Virus record (IMG/VR): IMGVR_UViG_3300017783_004048
Coordinates: 1 to 22,860 of that record
Source of the DNA: a virus
Length of the DNA: 22,860 bases
Strand: one strand, 5' to 3'
Shown: piece by piece, positions 20,127 through 22,860 of the stretch
Layout of the letters: each line of letters begins with the position of its first letter
How positions within the stretch are numbered: position 1 is the stretch's first letter
Translations under genes and position numbers: made by a program
The notes under the pieces: generated by a model
The model's database searches: none
What the model was told of the DNA's origin: nothing
The model's input: the letters and a program-made list of their open reading frames with translations, nothing else

Positions 20127-20202
20127 AAGAGGTTGGGTAAAGACATTCTTTAAGTATTGGGTTCAACCCTGGCATCCAAAGGGGTGTATTAAAAACTCGT
20201 AA
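20119..20202 (+). CDS. 27-aa basic, Trp-rich peptide, unknown
   Basis: The ORF runs from ATG at 20119 to TAA at 20200-20202. The sequence MFKRGWVKTFFKYWVQPWHP is cationic and aromatic. It is followed by KGCIKNS. AGGGG lies 7 bases upstream. Such composition suits membrane or nucleic-acid contact, and no homologue is recognised. Confidence 0.45.
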   Translation: MFKRGWVKTFFKYWVQPWHPKGCIKNS

Positions 20203-20217
20203 CAATAGGAGAGGAAC

Positions 20218-20328
20218 ATGAGATCGTTCGCAAAGCGGATTGTTCTCAATAGTGAAATCTGTATCGAGTGCGTACTAATTTCCGTCTTTATGGGAATGAC
20301 GTTTTACAGCATAAGTACGATTGCATAA
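20218..20328 (+). CDS. 36-aa membrane peptide, unknown
   Basis: The ORF runs from ATG at 20218, with a strong ribosome site AGGAGAGG, to TAA at 20326-20328. The basic N-terminus (MRSFAKRIVLN) is followed by a hydrophobic stretch with two cysteines (ICIECVLISVFMGMTFYSIS). It is the last plus-strand gene before the terminator at 20353. Confidence 0.55.
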   Translation: MRSFAKRIVLNSEICIECVLISVFMGMTFYSISTIA

Positions 20329-20352
20329 CCTGAGTGCAATCCAAACCGGTTG

Positions 20353-20378
20353 AAGGTGGTCGAAAGGCCACCTTTTTT
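20353..20378 (+). terminator. Intrinsic terminator ending the plus-strand block
   Basis: GGTGGTC (20355-20361), loop GAAA, and GGCCACC (20366-20372) pair over seven bases with one G-U. AA/TT extends the stem, and six T residues follow at 20373-20378. This is a textbook rho-independent terminator. Its T-run overlaps the stop codon of the minus-strand gene. Confidence 0.92.
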
Positions 20379-21006
20379 ATCTTTTAAAACAGCGTGGGTT
20401 TCTTTTTGCTTCTTTTGTAACCTGAAAGTTATTCTGTACTACAATTCCTGTCGTATATGACGATACAGTTTGAAACGTACCCCACTCTCTTGGATAGGCA
20501 CCATAGATACTTTCTAATAAACTAATAATTGTAACTTTAAAAAGTATAAGCTTTAAGAGAGATGGATCTTTACCAACTATTGGATTTGCTTCTGAGATAC
20601 AATCATACTTTAATCCTTTATATGTTGAAAAGACATCGAGAGCGTGTATGAATAGAAACTCAGATTGATAGTTAAAGTCTCGTGATTGATTAAACTCTAA
20701 GTGTGATAGATCAATGCTTTCTTTATGTTGCCATTTAGGATCATTTTGCAGAGCATCAAACGATGGAAGCATATCAGGTCCATACGGTAAATTAACAATT
20801 GCACCATTTGGCATTATCCTTGCTTTACCAACAACGACTCTTTTTACAACTTCTTTATTATATGGTACGGTCATACCATTGCGTATTAGAAATTTCTGAG
20901 TATCGTTGAGACTTATATAAGTTAATTCGTCAGGTATATAAGCGTATGCAGGTAAGGCAATTAAGCCTATGATTAAACTACTTAGTAGTCGCGATAAAAA
21001 CTCCAT
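20377..21006 (-). CDS. Secreted or membrane protein with DUF5658-like C-terminus (209 aa)
   Basis: The N-terminus (SRLLSSLIIGLIALPAYAY) looks like a signal peptide ending in AYA. A polar region of about 90 residues follows. The C-terminal part has FIHALDVFSTYKGLKYDC, then EANPIVGKDPSLLKLILFKV. This is the pattern of DUF5658-like membrane proteins: a D-x-x-ST-x-x-G helix, an EANP turn, then a second helix (recalled family pattern). The function is unknown. Its first 29 bases overlap the end of the cyclase gene, so the two are almost certainly one operon. No promoter for it is seen inside the window. The short GIVVQNNF stretch near the end is not clearly membrane-spanning. Confidence 0.78.
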   Translation of the reverse strand: MEFLSRLLSSLIIGLIALPAYAYIPDELTYISLNDTQKFLIRNGMTVPYNKEVVKRVVVGKARIMPNGAIVNLPYGPDMLPSFDALQNDPKWQHKESIDLSHLEFNQSRDFNYQSEFLFIHALDVFSTYKGLKYDCISEANPIVGKDPSLLKLILFKVTIISLLESIYGAYPREWGTFQTVSSYTTGIVVQNNFQVTKEAKRNPRCFKR

Positions 21007-22860
21007 TCCAATCCTTGGGTAAATCTTGCGTCTTCATGTATTCACAACGCTCAATCCACATATTGTAGTATCCCTTCATTTGACCTTCGAAGCATTCCAT
21101 TAAATCATTGCATATTTTAATTGCTTTATCAAAATCTTGTTTCTGATAATTCATATGCATATCATGGTGCATCTGAGCCGGTTTAATATATTTATCTTTA
21201 TTTAAGTCAAGTACTGTATGTATTCCAACACCAACTGTTTTACCTTTCACTGCAAGATCATCAACCTTAAGGAAAAAGAAATCATTAGGACTACAACGAT
21301 TAACTGTTTCTTCTCCTACTAATAAAAGACAACCATATTCTTTACATTTAGATTCGATCCTTGCAGCAGTTGATACTGCATCTCCAAGAATGTCGTAACT
21401 GTGTCGTGATGTACTTCCCATTTCACCAACATAACCAAGACCGCTATTGATGCCAGCGCCCATACCAATGGGTGGTCTACCTTGCTTAGTAATATCTTCA
21501 TTAAATTTCTCTACCGCTCGTAACATATTAATACCAGTCATCACCGCAGTTTTAGCGTGGTCGGTATCTTCCATTGGAGCATTATGTATATGCATACTTG
21601 CGTCCCCAATGTATTTGATAATCATTCCATTTGCATCTAGAACAGGTTGTGTAATAGCGTCCATATAACCATTCATTAAAGTTGTAAGTCCTTTAACGTC
21701 ATTTCCGAAACTTTCGCCTAATGGTGTAAACCCTCGAAGATCACTAAAGACAATACTTACATCTTTTTTCATTCCGTCCTTGACAAGCTCTGGGTTTTGT
21801 TGTAAAATAGTAACAACTTCTGGAGAACAATACCCCGCGAACTGTTTCATGATTTCGCGCTTTTCCAAAAATGTTAAATAGTATTTGTTGAATGAAGATT
21901 GTGCAAAAACCACTAAGGAAGCTAATGAAACCAAAGATGCATCAACAAAGGTTAAGGAGGAAGACCAAAACCAGTGACTCACTCCGTATCCGGAACCAAC
22001 GAGAAGAAGACTTGTTATCACCCCAAGAGTTATGGGAAAAGCATAGACCGCTACAAGGATTCCTAGACAGCATAGGACCAGAAAGAAAAGCTCGAATATT
22101 GACTTCCAGTCGGGAATCGTTATTTGAACGCCTGAAAGGACGGTCTGAATTAACTGGGCTTGAACTTCGTGGGGATACATTGCACCCGTTGGGGTTGGTA
22201 CTGGATTAGAATAGCCTTCTGCGGTTATTCCAAAGACTAATACTTTACCACTAGGTAATGGTTCTGTTATTGACTGTGATGGAAATTTATTCCAAAAAGC
22301 AATTGGTATTTCGGCAAAACTATTTGTTACGATAGGATCTTGACGACCCATACGAATCCATTCAACACCATTGGTGCCTACTTTCATTTGATAACTTGGT
22401 TCTCCTGAATACACTCGTAGAGCGTCGAGCGCGATAGATGGATAGGGATTCCCGGCTGCTTTAACGACAAGAGGCGATCTTCGCACAACTCCTGTTGGTT
22501 CATCAGGTATAGCAACGGTGGCGCCAACACCAAAAGCGTAATTAGACAGATCATCAATAGGATATAATAAACCCGGAAATTCGTAAAGCCAGTTTTCATC
22601 TTGTTCTCCAAAAGTAGCAACACCAACAAAGGTACCAACTCCGTCTGATGTTTGTTGTGATGGAGCAGACGCAAGGACGACAGCTTTTTCTGCCATTGCT
22701 TCCGCAAGTAAATGATCTTCTTTAAATCTATCTTGTTCTGAATAAATTACATTTAATACATATAAAGAATCAGCAGGACCGTTCCGTATATAGTCAGCAA
22801 CAGAACCACGGGGCCACGGATACTGACCTTTGGCAGAGATTGCTTTTTCGTCGATGTTGA
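20978..22860 (-). CDS. CHASE2-domain class III adenylate cyclase (5' end outside window)
   Basis: The frame is open to the window edge: 54 more codons precede the Met at 22696 and contain IDEKAISAKGQYPWPRGSVA, typical of CHASE2 sensor domains. That Met is therefore internal. Counting from it, the CHASE2 region reaches about residue 195. Hydrophobic spans follow at about 202-220, 221-238 and 250-267, and then the cyclase domain. Its metal sites are Asp319 (VFSDLRGF) and Asp365 (IKYIGDA), the adenine-selecting pair is Lys361 and Asp435 (YDILGD), and Arg446 is present. The usual transition-state Asn is Ser442. The C-terminal tail (about 505-572) with RCEY..., DWNGV and TK at the end resembles the family's usual tail. 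The enzyme would make cAMP in the cytoplasm under control of a periplasmic sensor domain. A phage setting is unusual. Confidence 0.92.
   Translation of the reverse strand, partial: NIDEKAISAKGQYPWPRGSVADYIRNGPADSLYVLNVIYSEQDRFKEDHLLAEAMAEKAVVLASAPSQQTSDGVGTFVGVATFGEQDENWLYEFPGLLYPIDDLSNYAFGVGATVAIPDEPTGVVRRSPLVVKAAGNPYPSIALDALRVYSGEPSYQMKVGTNGVEWIRMGRQDPIVTNSFAEIPIAFWNKFPSQSITEPLPSGKVLVFGITAEGYSNPVPTPTGAMYPHEVQAQLIQTVLSGVQITIPDWKSIFELFFLVLCCLGILVAVYAFPITLGVITSLLLVGSGYGVSHWFWSSSLTFVDASLVSLASLVVFAQSSFNKYYLTFLEKREIMKQFAGYCSPEVVTILQQNPELVKDGMKKDVSIVFSDLRGFTPLGESFGNDVKGLTTLMNGYMDAITQPVLDANGMIIKYIGDASMHIHNAPMEDTDHAKTAVMTGINMLRAVEKFNEDITKQGRPPIGMGAGINSGLGYVGEMGSTSRHSYDILGDAVSTAARIESKCKEYGCLLLVGEETVNRCSPNDFFFLKVDDLAVKGKTVGVGIHTVLDLNKDKYIKPAQMHHDMHMNYQKQDFDKAIKICNDLMECFEGQMKGYYNMWIERCEYMKTQDLPKDWNGVFIATTK

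Noticed and set aside
21892-22209. Plus-strand ORF of 105 codons opposite the cyclase
   Set aside because: It is antisense to the CHASE2 and membrane region, its composition is atypical for a protein, and no ribosome site or promoter is present.
20978-22696. Cyclase gene starting at the Met at 22696
   Set aside because: The frame continues open to the window edge and the added residues look like the start of a CHASE2 domain, so the Met is internal and the gene is simply cut by the window.
1-22860. CRISPR array, insertion sequence, integrase or attachment sites
   Set aside because: No regularly spaced repeats, transposase or recombinase motifs were seen. The only clear repeats are promoter copies.

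Overview
The window looks like part of the genome of a T4-like tailed phage, probably marine, infecting a Gram-negative bacterium. This rests on recognisable T4-type replication and nucleotide genes: ATP-dependent DNA ligase, 5'-3' exonuclease/RNase H, dNMP kinase, PhoH, and a RecB-like exonuclease. Two exact matches to the T4 late promoter TATAAATA, very dense gene packing with ATGA/TAATG overlaps, and many tiny ORFs point the same way. The host cannot be named from the sequence. The base composition is AT-rich throughout. No tRNA, CRISPR array, insertion sequence or integrase was found.

Layout. 1-1367: end of a serine hydroxymethyltransferase gene, two mini-ORFs, a complete IscU-type Fe-S scaffold behind a T4-late-type box, and a staphylococcal-nuclease-like protein. 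1385-2879: a small basic protein, then a strong promoter whose transcript starts at a roughly 190-nt structured RNA, then three small conserved phage proteins. 2943-5078: DNA ligase and a possible lysis group (31-residue membrane peptide plus secreted SleB-type hydrolase). 5117-9117: RuvC-like resolvase, dNMP kinase, glycosyltransferase, T4 RNase H-type nuclease and small proteins. 9185-13203: HAD phosphatase, a FmdB-like small protein with a late promoter, PhoH, RecB-like exonuclease, FkbM methyltransferase and an HD-type (p)ppGpp hydrolase homologue. 13350-20328: a block of mostly small uncharacterised genes behind repeated strong promoters, including a DUF932 protein, a GalE-like epimerase, a run of membrane mini-proteins with a SWIM-finger protein, and three tiny peptides. 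It ends at a clear terminator. 20377-22860: the only minus-strand genes, a 5'-truncated CHASE2-type class III adenylate cyclase overlapping a secreted or membrane protein gene with a DUF5658-like C-terminus.

Regulation. Twelve promoters match TTGACA-N17-TATAAT (one has a 16-base spacer, one has TTTACA), most preceded by ACTA. They look like host sigma70-type promoters reused many times. Two lie inside the ends of coding genes. Two of these promoters and one late box sit so close to the start codon that the mRNAs should be leaderless or nearly so. Five promoters carry a second conserved box, TATAAATT, exactly five bases after the -10 hexamer.

How it may fit together (inference). The left and centre replicate, recombine and supply nucleotides for phage DNA. 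The glycosyltransferase, FkbM methyltransferase and epimerase may modify phage or host surface sugars. The HD hydrolase and the cyclase could act on two host nucleotide signals, (p)ppGpp and cAMP. The best candidates for something undescribed are the structured RNA at about 1772-1961 and the minus-strand CHASE2-cyclase pair.
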